Counted from the first letter of the stretch, positions 12,401 to 27,400 are shown. The stretch: 64,000 bases of DNA from Campylorhamphus procurvoides (GCA_013396655.1 WBMV01003161.1:1547562-1611561); one strand, 5' to 3'. Numbers and translations are program-made. Notes: generated by a model not told the origin, from the sequence alone.

Positions 12401-15400
12401 TCTTATATATGATGCAATCATTTTAATGAAATGTCATGCGAAAAGTGAAGTGGAGTTACTAGGCCAGATCTCAGGATATTGACAAACCTTAATTTTGTTC
12501 AAAAGCTGTGGCATAATGATTTCTTCTGTCGGTTACAACACATCCTATTCATTCATTCATCCACCCATCTTGACAATCCATATGCTAAAATGCGCTTTCA
12601 TATGCAGTAACCCACCAGATTGTGACAATTCTGCAAATGATGTGACATGACACCCAACATGTTGAGGATTTTTTATTTTAAGATAGTTACCAAGAAATTT
12701 ATTTCTGAAGCAAAGTATTACACTGAGCTTTGCAAACAGGGCTGTCCTGTAGTGTTGAGAAACAGAGTGCATTTATCTGCAAACACTGATGACGGAGCAC
12801 GGCGTTTACTTAGTTACCGTGGTGAAATGGCTCAGTGGGGTACTCCACGTCTGATAATAGGTGCTTGCACAAAAGAGTCCTAAAAGTGTCTATGAGACCG
12901 TAATTACAGGCAGTAGTAAAATCCAAGCCATATGTGGCAATAAACACCATACTTCTGTGCTCTCATATCTCAGACTGAAGACAAATGGAGTCCCACCCTG
13001 CAGTTAGAGGATCTCTGCTTTGTTTACTCATACCATGTAAAATGGATAAGCTATTTGTTTTGTTTACACTTTTTTCCGTACAGTAATTCTTTTTTCCATT
13101 CAGTGATTGGTTTTGTTATCTGTTTAACACACAGCTGGCAAGAACAGCTCCAGCATGGCCACGAGACCTTCTCCTGGTAAAATGGAATGGATCATCCCGC
13201 TCATTGTGGTCTCAGCACTGACCTTCGTGTGCCTCATTCTCCTCATCGCTGTGCTTGTCTACTGGAGGTGAGCCTCTTTCCTTATTGGAAACTGATTATG
13301 ATTTAAAACACATGTCAAGTGGTGTTTTTAATGTGGCCCTGTGTTTTTTATTATATTAGAAGTTATAGTGATAGATGCATTAGATAACTCTGGATGCTAG
13401 AACAGCTTTGTTGGTTAACTGTTGAGCTGCTTTCAATAGTGATTTTTGTGTCATGAAAATGAGCTTGGTAGAGCTCTAGCAATGGTAGACCTAGCTGTAG
13501 TTGTGACAAATATTTTCACAAGTAGTCCCTCCAAAATAAGAAGTTGTCTTTGGCTTGGCCTTCAGGAAAGGTTGTTGTGGGAGAAAAGTCCAGTGAGACT
13601 GGCCTTGGTTCCAGGGTGTCTTTACCACAGACTTCCTGTGTGATCTTAAACAAGTCTTTCCTTTTGACTGCACTTCAGGTAAGGGGGAATATGCTTGTTT
13701 CACATTCCATAGGGATACTCTGAGTCAGAGTTGTTTAGTGTTGGTGAGCTGTTCAGATGCGCTGCCTACAAGGTCTTGAAAATAAGGATTGCCTCTCACA
13801 AAGGGACACTGTCATTCACATCAGTGGACGTTTCTTCAGTGGTGGAGATTGAGATTTATTAGCACCAATAGATCCCTCTCCATTTGATTTAGACTAAATT
13901 AAAACCTGCAGCACCTGCTTATGTCAGAACCAGAACCCAAAGACACCTCATTTGTCTGGAAGTTAAAATTAACCAGGGATTAGTCACATACAAAGTATTT
14001 AGGAATTATTTCAAAATCTGATTAGATGGGACACGGGAAGGTAGCTGTGATGAGAAATGCCAGCCCATTGATCATTATATTTGCAGAATCAATTAAAAAA
14101 GTACCAGGCCATTTTTCAGTACACCCATTTCACTGACAATTAATTGGCCAAATTATTGAGGCTGAGAATATTTGAAGTAATTAATAAATAGATGACAGTA
14201 GCCTTGTGAAAATCAGTTCTATTAACAGTTGCAAATAATTAACATCATTGCAGAAGACAGTGAATAAAATTGCAGATACGTGCACACAAGCTGAAATCGG
14301 AAAGGTTCTGAAGATCTCAGTGTAGTGTCCTGTGTTTCAATAAGTATTTTCTTCATTTGAAGGACTAAACTTGGTCCCATGCACACCAGGCAAGCCCTGG
14401 GAGGATATGGTATATTCTGGAGCACTGTAACGAGGAGTTAGTAATGTTTAGCTCATTTTTTTAGCTCATGTTGATACAAAATGCTCTTCTGTGGAGAAAA
14501 GGGTTTGAAATACAATGCTAGCAGCTATTTATCTAGAAGAATGTTGGTACCTCTCACTGTTTGCAAAACATTTCCATTTCTTTGCAATTTCACTAATGAA
14601 TCAAGGGAAATAATTGCAAAATTAGTGTTTAATATGCTCAAAGAGTAACAGTACCACCCCTGAGAAGATATTACAGTTGGAATGCACTGGCTTAGTGACC
14701 AACAGTTAGGGACTAATTTTTGATAAATATTAGTTTCTATTATAGATCTAGTAAAACTAAGATATGTTAATTAAAGTTAAATAGTTTTTATCTTCAAAAT
14801 TCCTAACCATCCACCTTTATTTGCTTTTAATAGCAAACACACATGGAAATCAAGGAAGATTTATGAGCAAAGACTTTAGCTGAAACCAAATTATTTTTTC
14901 CAGTAACATTTGTTATTTTGCATGTGGACAGTAATTGTTTCTTATCTGCTCTCCATAATATGCATCAATAGTTAACATTCATCAGTGGCTGTGGTAAAAT
15001 TACGAGTTTCTAATTAATACATTTGAGAACAGTAGATCAGGTTTTTTGCCAAAGATCAATACTGAAAATGTGGAGATTAAAAATTAATGTAGATGTGGAA
15101 GTTATGTCATATAGCAGTCAAAGGTTTTCGATAAATATGAAGCAACAAACTGAGGAACAATAAACCAACTTGAGAGCACATGTGTACTGGTTTAAAGATA
15201 ATGTGTGTCTACCTTCACAATTCTGAGGATTTTTAACAGAGTGTATTAAAAACGTAAAGGTGTGTTTTGGGATAAATCCACTACAACTGGAACAAAAATT
15301 GTCCACAGTAACATTTTGCATTGTGCAGACCATGTCATTGGAGCAGCAACACAGCATTTGTGTGCCCTTTGCAGTGTGATTGCCCTTCCTTAAGAAAAAA

Positions 15401-18400
15401 TAAAATGTTTATCTCTGTGAGTGCTTTAAAGTAAGGAAAAAAGATATTCTCAAACACTGCAGAGTCTAATTTAGAAGTTTGAAAGGAACAGTGATTTGGA
15501 TTTTCAGGAAGAAATACTTAGCTTAAAATGTAATGGGCAACATATGGAATAATTTGCTAAATAACACCATCAAAGCAAATGGCATGAAAACTAGTTTGAG
15601 ACAGATATTTTAGTAAGGGAAACATGGTATTGAAGTGCACAGCAGAGAAACACTTGATGAAAGGATAACCCTCAAGGGGACAGGCGTGCTGGACCACAGG
15701 GTCTTTTCTTGCACAGCAGTTCTTTGTTTTGGTGTGAGAAAAAGCATTACAAAACAAAACCCAGAGAACTAGAAAAAGCAAAAGAGACATAGTTACCCTT
15801 TGGCAATACATTTTGAGGGTAAAACAAATTATATTTTCACTTTCACATTTTTGAGCATTTGTGGGATTAGATTATATGAGACCAGAGGTGACATAAGCAG
15901 AACAATGAAGCAGAGAGAAGCCTTCTGCTTGTTTCCCTTGCATGAGTGCCCTATTATCCAGAGATCAAATATGAAGTTAGGGAACTTTCTTGTGAAGGTT
16001 TGGCAAAGCATTTATCTCTGTACTCTTCGTAGCTCATTCCATGATACAGTGAAGGAATAAATTTTGTGAGGATGAGTTGCTGTGAGGAAGCTTCACTTTC
16101 TGTATTTGAAAAGAAGAGTGATAGGAAACAGTCATTGTTTGATGAAGCTTCTCCTGATGAAGCTCTGTTGAGCTTCCATGCAGTGTTCATTAGAGACTCC
16201 TTGTAATTGAATATATTTGGAAATGATCTCTGCTGTTTCTGAACGAGACTCCCTTATTTGCAGAGGTAATTTGCTGTTCTCAGTTCCTTTTCCATGTGGA
16301 TCTTGGACAAATGGTGAAAGAATATGACTGATGTTGAAGAGAAAGGGTCAATTCCATCTTTTTCACATGATGGCCATCTCAATAATGAAAAGGGATGGGA
16401 ACTTGCAGGCAAGCAGCAGCTCTGAATTACCTTTCTACTAAAGTTTCCTGAATTCTGTACTTTTAATGGCACTGCTGCGCAAAGAGGGCTGTGTGATTTT
16501 AAGTTGGCATAGTGCAAAATAAACTAGGTCAGCATAATGAAGCTGCAAAAATTGCACTGCCTTTATCCCAGAGAAATGAGGAGAGCACAGTCACGGGGTG
16601 ACCAGGAGTCATGACATCCACTGGGACCAGCTGGCACTTGGGTTCCCGGGGCAGGAGGGACAATGACAGCCGTAGTTTCAGTTTGCTTTGGTGCATCTTT
16701 GGTTGCTCTTGAGGGAGAGCTGGCCTGGCTGATCCTTGAGCTGTCACGGGCATGATGAAGGGGACTGCTGCTCCCAGGACCTCTAGTGCTTGAAACTGAT
16801 TTCTTGTAGCACGGAGTTGAGAATTTGAGTCTTAGCAGACAAAAAAACTGAGGAGAACAGATACTTGTTTTGCTCACCGTGTGGATTCACCATTCGCTTC
16901 TGCAGTGCCACAATGGTACTTCTTTTTATGCTTTCTTTCGTTACATCCTGGTTCCTGAAATTGTATGCTGCAGGGATAACCAGAGTTTTTCTGAGAACTG
17001 TTCACTGGGATTTTAGGATCTTCACTGGAGCACTGCTAGGTCGTCTAGAGCCTGTTAAAACATGGGCATTGTGAGGTACAGTTTCCCAAGTACATTATTT
17101 TTGCATTTCTGGGCATTTGTTTTGCATCTGTGATTTTATACCCAGACTCACTATAATGAGATCCTTCTGCAGATCTTCAAGGTCAGTTTAAAATTTGACT
17201 TGGGTTGTCTTAAGTCTTTGCCACTGTTACTCTCACAGCCTTTTCTGTAAGCTCTGAGAACTCCAGAGTGTGTTTGGTAGTGACCTCCAAACTATTTAGG
17301 GATTGAGTGTGACTTCAGTTTTTCTGCAACAAGGCGAGTTCTTGCAGTATGCTGAGCTGTAATATGGCTTGAAACATGTCTTTTCTAGAACTTCCACTAC
17401 ATTCAGTTGCAAATTGAACAAGTCCTGAGTATTGACACTGAGGGGTAAACCGAGGGTCAATGTCACTCTCTTTTTCACAGAGGTGCAGGAGGGTGACTAG
17501 AATTGGTAAATCAACTGAAATACTTTGATGCACAATAAGTTCTATCATTTGGGGGGGGGAGGGGAACATATTTTGGGAGGGAGTGATGACCTTCCACTGT
17601 TTGTTTTCCATTCTGATTTTTAATCTAAACGCTACAGTTCTATAGAATATGGTTTCTAAGGGAAAAAATAAGCGCAGAATATTAAGAAGCAATTAAGATT
17701 TTAGAGTTTAGCCAACAGCAACTTTTAAATGGGAACTAAATTATAGCCATTTCTCATTTTCAGCTAAGAGGAAGAAATTAATTCATGACTTTAGCTGGAG
17801 AGTTTTCGTTTTCTTTTTCTTTCTTTTAAACAGATACCATAATTCACCTTGAATTATTGCCACCATCAACATCGTGATCCTAAAGACAAAGCGGGAATAT
17901 TGTCTTGCATTTCTTATTAAATCAAGCTGTTTATACAGTGCTAATATGTTTACATTCAGGAGGGATTTTTGGAACAACACAGCTGCTGCCTTTCAAAGAG
18001 CAAGCAAGCTTGCGTTGCTTGTTTTATAGTCATGCGTGCATATGAGACAGCTTGGGAAAAAGATGTCTTTAATTTTCCTTAGGCAAAACCCTATGGAATT
18101 TAGTAGACAGTAAGAGTTTTCTTAGGCTTTCGTTAAGCATCCTGTCAAATTGAACAGAATCCTTGGGATGCGTCCTGTGACAGAGCCTTGTACTTCTCTG
18201 GCAATGCCTTTCTGTGCAGAAGAAATTACACTGAGCACCAGGAGATGCAGGTTCTTTTTCTGACTCAGTCATTGATTTTCTGTGTGACCTGGGGCCAAGT
18301 CACTTACGGGTGGAGAGTATTGTTGTTGAACTCGGTGGCAAAGACCTCACTGGGAGCAAACTCAGGTGTTCAATATTTCAGCATCTGAGTTCTGACACTG

Positions 18401-21400
18401 GTAAAACAGCTCTGAAGAAGGTTGATCAGCCATATTTGTAAATCAACCTGTAATACAGAAATGAAAGCTGCCTCATAAGCCCAGGAACCCTTCTATTTAC
18501 CATATCTAATAACCACACTTCGGAAAACTACCTTTTGATATTCAATTCTGGGGAGCTTGCACAGCTCCTTAGCTAAGACAGTGTTAAAACTTAATTGGGG
18601 GGGGAGAAATAACTTCTGCCTGTAGCAGGTTGTAAAAAGTGCTGAAATTGTAATTTGAACCTATCTCTAGGTTTTATTTTATGAGTACTCAATGTGTTGT
18701 TCATCTACTGTACTGATTGGAAAAGGAGCATTGCAAATTTACAGACCATTGTAAAATTGTTTGCTTACAATGATAAAAGCTCCTTTCAGCTTACTCTGAA
18801 ATATCTGTGATTCTGCTCATTTTCTCACTCATGGAAGATGCTAGGTGGTAACACTTTCTGAGACCCTGGGTGTTAATTTTAAGAATGCCTCGGGTGCAGT
18901 TGCGTGAGTATTTATTTCAGCAGCAGCAGTTCATGTGGCGTCCTCTGTTCCTGCCCTTGCTCTGCCCTCTGTGACCCCAATGCAAATGTTTGTACAACCA
19001 TGTGAGGAGCTGGATTGCAAAATAATCCATCATAGGAAAAAAAACAAAAAGAAGAGAGGGGTTTTCGTGTCCTGATTTAAACCAGATTAGCTCCCAGTCT
19101 GGTTCGTGTAATAACCAGACAGAGCTGCGCCAGCGTAAGTGAGGGACCAGCACGAGGCAGGAATGAGGAGGATGGATGGGGATGCTCACTCTAACACTGC
19201 CCTCAGTGATGCCTGAGGATCACGTCCAGCCTCTTGTGCTCGGCTTAGGGATGGCAGTGCCCCAGAGCACAGCTCAACTCGTGTCAGCACAGGCAGAGAG
19301 GAGAATTAGCTGACAAGGGCAAGAGACTTCCTAAGCTGGAGACAGGCAACAGACAGGGACACAAGGGGAAACATGCAGGTGAGTGGCATACCTGAAACTT
19401 CTTCCAGCTTCCATCTCTCTTGTAGTGCCTAGATGTGCCCCGCTCTTATTGAACAAGGCATGCCTTTGTTTTTCTTTGTTTGGCCATGTCTAGTCTCACA
19501 TAATGACAAACAGCCTCAGAGGGATGGAGACTGGGCAGATCACTGCACAGCAAGTGCAGCCCAGCCTGATTCAGAATCCTCTGATCTCCCTGTGTCAACC
19601 CCGGCAATGCAGCAAAAGCACTTCAGCTCTTATTGCAGAAGATCTAGGTTGTATGTGATTTTGACAGTGCCGGAGGTAAAGGTACTGAATCTTGGACCCT
19701 TTTGTGTTCTGTATCTCAAAGTGCTGCTCGTTTTTGTTTAACGAGAGCAGGCCTGTGATCAGCTCCCTCTTATCCCACACAGGGAACCGAGCTCACCCTT
19801 TGTGCTGACTCAGACAGCTCGTTTTCAAGCCTGAAGCTTAGGGCAGCTGCCAGTCGCTTGTTCTATCTGTTGGTATCGCACTTTGAGCGCTCATCATCCT
19901 TCAATTACAAGGAAAATCAATATGAAAACTCTGACAGCATCTCTCCTCTTTCATCCGGCAGCACACAGCCTGGGGCAAGGGGGAGAGCCCACAGGTAGAT
20001 CTGCCAAGAGCAAACCGTAGTGAGCCACTGTTGTCGGATTGTGGGGTTTTATCATCCCCTCTTGCAGGGAGCAGAGCCTGGCTGTTCCCAAAGGTGGTGG
20101 GACGTGGGGCTGGCTCCGTGCTGGAAGGGCTGAGGCAGGGGAGCTCAGGACCTGCACCTGCCGCTATCCCTCCCCGACTTCTTGCTCCATAACCATTTCC
20201 CAAATGGGCACTTCAGGGCCTTTCAGAAATCACAGGAGTTGTCAGTTGTTATAGTAACAGACCCCCTGCTGCTGAATTGGCCCCGAGATGCCCATTTGGG
20301 CTTTTGAACAGACTAACTCATGCTCATTAGACAAAAAAGAGAGAGAGACAGATTTGCAGATGGAAAGTTGCTTTTTAAGCATGCTGGATGATCTGTTAAG
20401 AGCTTGACTGTGGAAAGGGGCATGTTCCCTCATTATATGCCTGTTACTTTTACTCTTTTTTAATTAACACTACTTTTACTTTTATCGCAAACCAGAATTC
20501 TGCAAGATTCCCATTTCCTCTCTGGTGAGGCCAGTAGTGAGCTGCCGCTTTACAAACCAACATACTTTGTCTTGGGAAAGGAAAGAACTTAAATGCAGAT
20601 CAGTGGTGATTTCCAGAACTATCAGGATATTGACCAAGCTCAGAAAATAGTACTTTTAATTCTAATTATAGAGCATCGGGTGGGCAGGCAGGGCTGTCAG
20701 TAGAGGGGAAGCAAGTGCTCTAGTGGTGAAAGGGATCTGCAAGGAATACATGACCTCATGCACCCATTGTGCTGGGGATGAGGGGCCTGTGGCTTAAACT
20801 GCAGCAAGAGGGAAATTTAGGTTGGACATTAGAAATATCTTCATGATAGGAAAGACAATAAAGTAGTGGGTGGCTCTATAGAATTTCCATCATTTCTAGG
20901 TTCCAAAGCAAGGCTAAGCAGCTCCAGTCAGGAGCACCACAGGAATCTGATCCTGCACAGAAGCTTCCAGGCCCATTCTCCACAGCTCTGTGAGCTTTAA
21001 AGCACACGTGCAAGTGTGGGAAAAGAGATGGTGCAGTGTGATAAATTGTCCTGTAAAGGATTTGAAAGCCTGAAAAAGCATTTGAAAGACACAGTTTAAA
21101 TGCATCATGTTTGATGTGAAGTGGATAAAAGAGCACATCTAAGATTTGCGGGGAGGAGCGAGGGAGGGTGCTAGCTTTGGAGGGACAGAAAGGAAGATAC
21201 AAATGGGCAGGAAAGAAACTGCAAAGGCAGCTTGCAGAGGATGACTGTGTCAGGAGATGCACAGGTTGGTGGAAAAAAATCTGTTTGGAGTTTTGTTCCA
21301 TCTGTTTCCCTACAGCAGGGAGCCTAAAAGTAGGGGAGAGTTAAGAGCACCACAATGATGTGAAGTTTAGAAACAAAACAGAGGAGAAGGGGTTGGTGTA

Positions 21401-24400
21401 GCTGCAGTTTGTTGTGTGTTAGCTAAGGCACCATCTAGACTGCTTGTGTCAGTGCTGCCCATTGTGGCCAGCATTGTGGCCACCACTGGTGCCAAGGGCA
21501 AACACCCTGTGAGCAAACCCTCAGGGTGGCTGAATCAAGACACCCCTGGAGAGACTGTTGTATGGAAGTATTTTCATGCACAGAAGATAGGGAGTGATGA
21601 TTTATTGATTGATTGAAGGACCAAAATTTCACAGCTGTGAAACCACCCGTCCCAGCACTGCCAATCCTGGTGTATGCTGGATTGTGATGATTTTAACAGT
21701 GCCTTTAAATGAGAACTCTTACTCTGAAAGTGTTTGTAGCACATGGGTCAGTTGTGTGAACATCTTTCTGCAGGCAGTGTTATGGATGCGGCCACTGAAC
21801 TCACTGGGAGCCCAGATCAGCATCGCCTTTATTTTAAAACATAATGTCAAGCATGCAATCATGAGTCAAACAACAGAATATATGCTTCGGGTGTGGAAGA
21901 CTAGAATTCAAAATACCATCTTAGTGACCTTGAAAACTCCCAAAACCAAAAAGTACACTTTTTATGTTTAATTTTTTTAATGACGTGTCCCATAAGAGCT
22001 GAGACATTGATACTCTGCTTTGCTCACAGGCCCACCCCTAAGGGGCAGGAGCTTATGCAAAAGTCTTGGCAGCAAGTTGGAAAACTGCTGCTGACACCCT
22101 TCCTCGGTGCTTTGTTTAGAGGTGTAGCAAAATTTCCACAACATTTCCAGAAATACTTTCTCCTGCAGAGAGAGCAAAGGAGAACAGGCAAGGGCAGCTG
22201 AGGTCAGGCAAGGAGGGATCTGCAGCACGGCTGCAATCGATCTTTGTGTTTTGTTTCTGGGGAACTAATTAAATGGACTAATTGCAGACATATTTTTTGC
22301 TGGAAATGCCTTCCCCAGTGCTGGTGTAGTGATGAGATCTGGAAAAAAAGAGCAAGATTTTGTCTGTGCAGTTACTGGATTAAAGGCAGTAGTTCATAAT
22401 GCATAAGTTTGAACAAATATTTTTTAAATATCAAAATTTTTCTATTTAAGCTCCATTAAGAACAGAAGGTGCTGAGAAATAGTATGCCATGAGGAGTGTG
22501 GCTTTTCTCATAACTACAGAGGCAGAGGATGCCAGGTACCACTGGCTTCTCCTAATCATCTGTTAGGTCCTTTGGAAGTTACTGTACAGGAAACTTTCAT
22601 GCAACTTTAGAATTTCTGACCTCTGACTTTTGAAGCTCTGAGAGGTATTTTAAAAGAGAAATTTCACAAATGCTTTTTGTGAAATTAAATCATTTACCAA
22701 AAAGAAAAATACTCTTAAGGGTTTCATTCTTTTTCTATTTCCCTTCTCAGGTCAAAGAAACTTTTTGTCATTTGATCTGTTGCTAGTTTATATTTTCTGT
22801 TGATCTGTTGCTAGTTTATAAATTTTCTAATATCCTTAGTATGTAAGAGTATGTTTTAAAGTGTATACAGGTATCTCTGGAGTGGATTTGCTCTCATAAA
22901 TTGGTAGGTTCAGAGCTAGAGGAATATCTCGGACAAACTGTGAATGAAATATCCTATAATACAACTAGATGTACCCTGAGGGAACAGTATACCTCTGCTG
23001 TGAAACTGTGAATTAACCACAGCTACCAGATAAATTATATTTTTTCTCTCTCCTTGTAACCATAAAATATAGCTATTGAAGGGCCGTGTGCTATCCTAAG
23101 TCCCACAGCAGCGTTTGGGCTAACATTAGCTCCAGCTATTTCACAGCAGGATGTGGTCTGAGTGTAAAATTATAGGGTAAGAATATTAAATCAGTTCAGC
23201 AGTCTTAACTGCTTGGATAAATACTGGGAATCAGCAGACTGGTAAAACAATAACAAATGGGTGGACTTCATTTTACTGTTCTTAAAACCTGTGCAATTTG
23301 GGGAAAAACAATGCATAGGAATGCATGGCTCCTGTTGTGCTGCTATTACAAATTTTGAAAGTACAGTAATTCACTCAGTTTATTGTAGAGCACTGAGTTT
23401 GTTAGTTTAAAAGAAAACAGTTCCTCTATTGCTATGAATAGCATGTATTTTACTCTATTGACTTACAGATTAAAATCGATTTCAGTTCCAACTTTTAAGA
23501 TGAAACAGACATAGGTGGCATGCCATAATGTTTGTGATATTGAGGGGTGTATACACCTTATATTTATCAGCAATAATTTCTTATTAGAAAAAAACCTAGT
23601 AATTAATAATTACACCATTTGTATGCAGAAGTCACCATAGTTTGACTTGGGTGCTATTTAATGCTGAATCCATCTAGGCAAAGCAATTGTATCTCTGTGG
23701 AGATCAGTCCTAAAGAATAAAAAAGATGAAAATCTTTTTAAAACAGTTTGAGCAAACATTCTTTTTTTTTTTTCCCCTGAGATTATGGAATTAAAGTTTC
23801 TGCTTTCTAAAGGAAAATATAGTCATTAGGAAATTTGCAAGTGGAAATTAGCCCGTGTTGATCTTCGTCTTTATTTATGTCATTAAATGCAGTCTTTAAT
23901 TAGCATATATATTATTCATGTTTCAATATAATTCATTTTAGAAGTCCAAGTTCAAATATAAAAACCAAAATGGGCTTGATGCACTCTATTGTTCACATGC
24001 AAAGCAGTTAACATAGATGTAAAGATATGAGGTGAATTGAAACATTCATATTTCATAAGGATGCAGTCTACGTTTTCTGAAATTATGGTTTGAACTCTTA
24101 TTTTTAACTTTTTCTCATTTGCATACATATTAGTCCCTGTTTAAATGATGTGTTAATTCTATTCATTAGACTTCAGTGAATGCTTCTAACTCTCCTGATA
24201 ATCAAGCACAGGTCCCTGGAAAGCAAATTATGGACTTTCGTGTTGCAAAACCCATTGTAAACGTGACATTTATCACTGCAAAGCCAACTCCTGTGAAGCA
24301 CTTGGCTGCAGTCAGGAGGGCAGAAGCCTTTTTCTTCTACTTATGGTAATGTTTGTCACCTAAGAATAAGGAGCTGGCACCAGGCCCCCGTGGCTCTTCA

Positions 24401-27400
24401 GAAATGGTTGGGCACTTCACAACTGCTCCATAGTCTTGGTGGTAAAAATGCCAGTTCAGCTCTTTGGGGGAGAAAGAGTCGTTCGACTCAGATACTCACA
24501 CAAACAGCTTTAAGAAAATGGACAATCAAGAATTTCTGTTCCATATAACCCAGGGCCTGGAGACAAGGATGGGGGACCTACAAGAGCTCTGCAGCTTTCT
24601 GGAGTGGGTTTGGCTGTCAGACCAGGAGCCTGTAGGCTTGGCTTTGTTGCCTTCCAAAATATGCTTGTGTTTCAAAATCTGCAAGAAGAGTAGCCCTGAG
24701 AGCAAAAGCACAAAGGTTGCTGCAGTGCAACAGGAGTTCTCCTTTCTCTGTTTTTGTGAGCCAGACCCTGTAGCAAATGTGGGAACAATCTGTGGGAAGA
24801 AGAGGGGCAGTAAATAGTATTGGAGTTAGGTGTCTGCTGTCGCTTATTGATTTGCCAGGCTGTGCCAATTCATCTCTTTAATTTTAGGTAAAAAAGCATT
24901 GTGTCCTAGTGGTAAACCCGAGGTCATAACTTTGGCAGGTTTTATGTTGATGGGGTGAGCCCTGAGTGGTGCCACACAGGGAGTTGCAATGTGTGCTCTG
25001 ATTATTAAAAAAAATTGATGGGAAGAAGAAAGATTTGTTTGGCATCTCTGTGAGGAAATGCTTGACATCTTTAAAGGCCCATCAGTTTAGTTTCTCTTTC
25101 TTTGCAGAGACTGAACCTTTTCAAAATCAGCACTGATGTGCTGTAGGGAATTAGTTTAGCTCCTTGTGGTAGCAGAAGGTTAGAGTTCAACATTCCCTGT
25201 TTTTCTAAGCCACAAAGCCTACGTGGAACAAGTTCCCTCTTGTCTAGTTTAAAAGTATAGGTGGAGAGTACTACTACCTGTTGTCCCTGCAGCATAGTTT
25301 TATTTGAGTTGCACAGAATAAGAGAGCAGAACAGAAGAAATCACTGCAATTGATAGACATTCTCAGGAGCTGCTTCATCTCACCATGTCTGAATGTGTAA
25401 TCTCACTCTCAGGAGCGTTCTGCATGAGGAGCAGCTGGGCACTGCTGAGCAGAGAAGAAATGCTCCCATTTCACCAGCTTTTGAGATAACCCAAGCTGCA
25501 GCTGGGCCTGTGGGGAAATGGAAAGTCTGTGTTTTAGTCAGACTAGTGATTTTGAAGAGTGGCAGTGCTGTCTGTAGGACCTGAGCTTGCGCTTGAATGT
25601 CCTCTTGTTGCTTGTACTGAAGGTGTGCAAGAGAATCCCTGAGCCTTACACCAGGTTTTTTGGAAACACAAACTGTCTTCAGCCCACTCCTTCTTTACTC
25701 TGTGGACAGTGAGTGTGGAGTCCAGTGGAGCTTCTGCACTCTCAAGCTGTGCTAATTCCCTGCGTGATGAGCACAGAGAAGCATGCTGGGGAAAAGGGGC
25801 TTTAAATTGACCTTAGCCGAGGGTTTAAGGTTATCCACAACTCTCAGTTTTCTGGTTTTGGTTTTATTTGTTTTTTATAAGCCTGGAAAATAGGCAACTC
25901 GGCTCATAGGGAGGGAAGGCAGGGGATGAGCACTACCCTTCTATACCTCCTTCCAGCATTTTTTGCCTTGGTGTGCCAGATACAGCAACTCCCCACCCCA
26001 GAGAGAGGTGTATTGGCAACCTCACTCCTCATTTTGTTCTGGTGACTGGATTAACTTTAACATTATCATTGTTCTCTTGCCAGTCCTTTTATATTTACTG
26101 AGCTTTCTGCAAAGGAGTTAAATTCATATGGGTTGGATGTTTTCTGTTACAGCTCATGTTCTGTTTTGACCTTCTTGGCTTCACATATTTTCCCCTTTTA
26201 AAGTTACTAGCTGTATCTGAGATCTTAACATCAGTGGGCTATTTTATGAAAATGAATATTAATGAGATGGCTGCTGATAGCATTGTATGGGTGGAAACAA
26301 ATGCTTTTATAATAAATAGAATTTAATATTAATTGAGTGGTTTGGAGTTAAAGCAGAATATAAAGTGACAAGCTCGTGGCACAGCAAACTGCCCTTTGCA
26401 GGAATCCAATTAGAAGAATGAGCAGCAAATTTTAAGCAAACTTGCTATAATCACACAGGGGCAATACAAGAGTGGAGCATAATTTGGAGCCTGGGACCTG
26501 TCCCCTTGAATGTCTCATAATTTCCATGAATCAACATTTAGTTGCTATGTGGTGCCAAGTTTGCATTATTCAGCTTTTTCCTGGCAGTGCTGCATCCCAT
26601 TGCTCCAGTCAAACTGGAGGGAGACGGTGTGTTTTGCAATAAAAGGACACATCAATTAAATGCACTGTGTTCTGCTACACGTCTGTCGGAGAAAAGTGAC
26701 TCATTTGTTAGCCTGCTGAAATTACATTGCATTGAAAAACTTGTGCTGATGTTACAGGGTTTTGCCTGATCATTTGAAGCTGTTACCTTTGCCATTTCCT
26801 CAATGAGAATATCAAGATTTGTTCCCTTTCCAAATGGCAGCGTTTGTTCGTGACTTGGAAAAATAGACGATTTGCTGAGATGTGTTGTAGATAAATAGTT
26901 AAAATCCTGCCTCAAGTAACCAAGTGAAGTTGTCACAGAAATATCTCATGTTATGAAGAGTGATGTAAAGTATTCATTTGGTTTGAATTGATCAAAAATA
27001 ATTTCTCTAAATATTATGTATTGTTTTCATCTGGCAGATGGAGTTGCAGAAGCTGCTATAACAAGAATTTGTTTGTTGCATTTCAGACAACCTGGATATT
27101 GTGTGAAATTAGCTTAGCAAGCCTCTAAGAGGAGGGTGCAGGATGCAAAGTTAGGGTGTAGGAGTGATAGCTGGGGCAGTGCTTCCAGACTGATGGAGAA
27201 GCATGTGGAAAAAAAAAAACCAACAAGGAGCAAGTCAATTTATCCATTCTGTCAAAATGGCTATGATCAGCCAGGAGGCAAATGAATAAACGGATCAACA
27301 AGTATTTCACACTTGTGTGTTCTCGACAGGAAATCACAGATCTGAAACCAAATGTCTGGGACAAAACTACCAGAAATAGTGGCAAAATACTCTGCTGTTT

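Larger units (their letters stand above)
5259..13134 (+). other. PTPRG intron (7.9 kb)
   Basis: This intron separates the stalk and transmembrane exons. It holds a minus-strand CR1 scrap (about 9485-9615), a short CA-rich microsatellite near 8641-8658, an ATTC run at about 12547-12560 and a canonical AATAAA at 6454-6459. Open frames such as 5263-5670 and 5716-6198 are unsupported: no recognised motif and no splice-compatible context. The remainder shows nothing I can name. Confidence 0.85.

Noticed and set aside
20876..21301. Minus-strand frame of 141 codons
   Set aside because: Partly inside a CR1 fragment, product unlike any known protein, no CR1 ORF2 motif in that frame.
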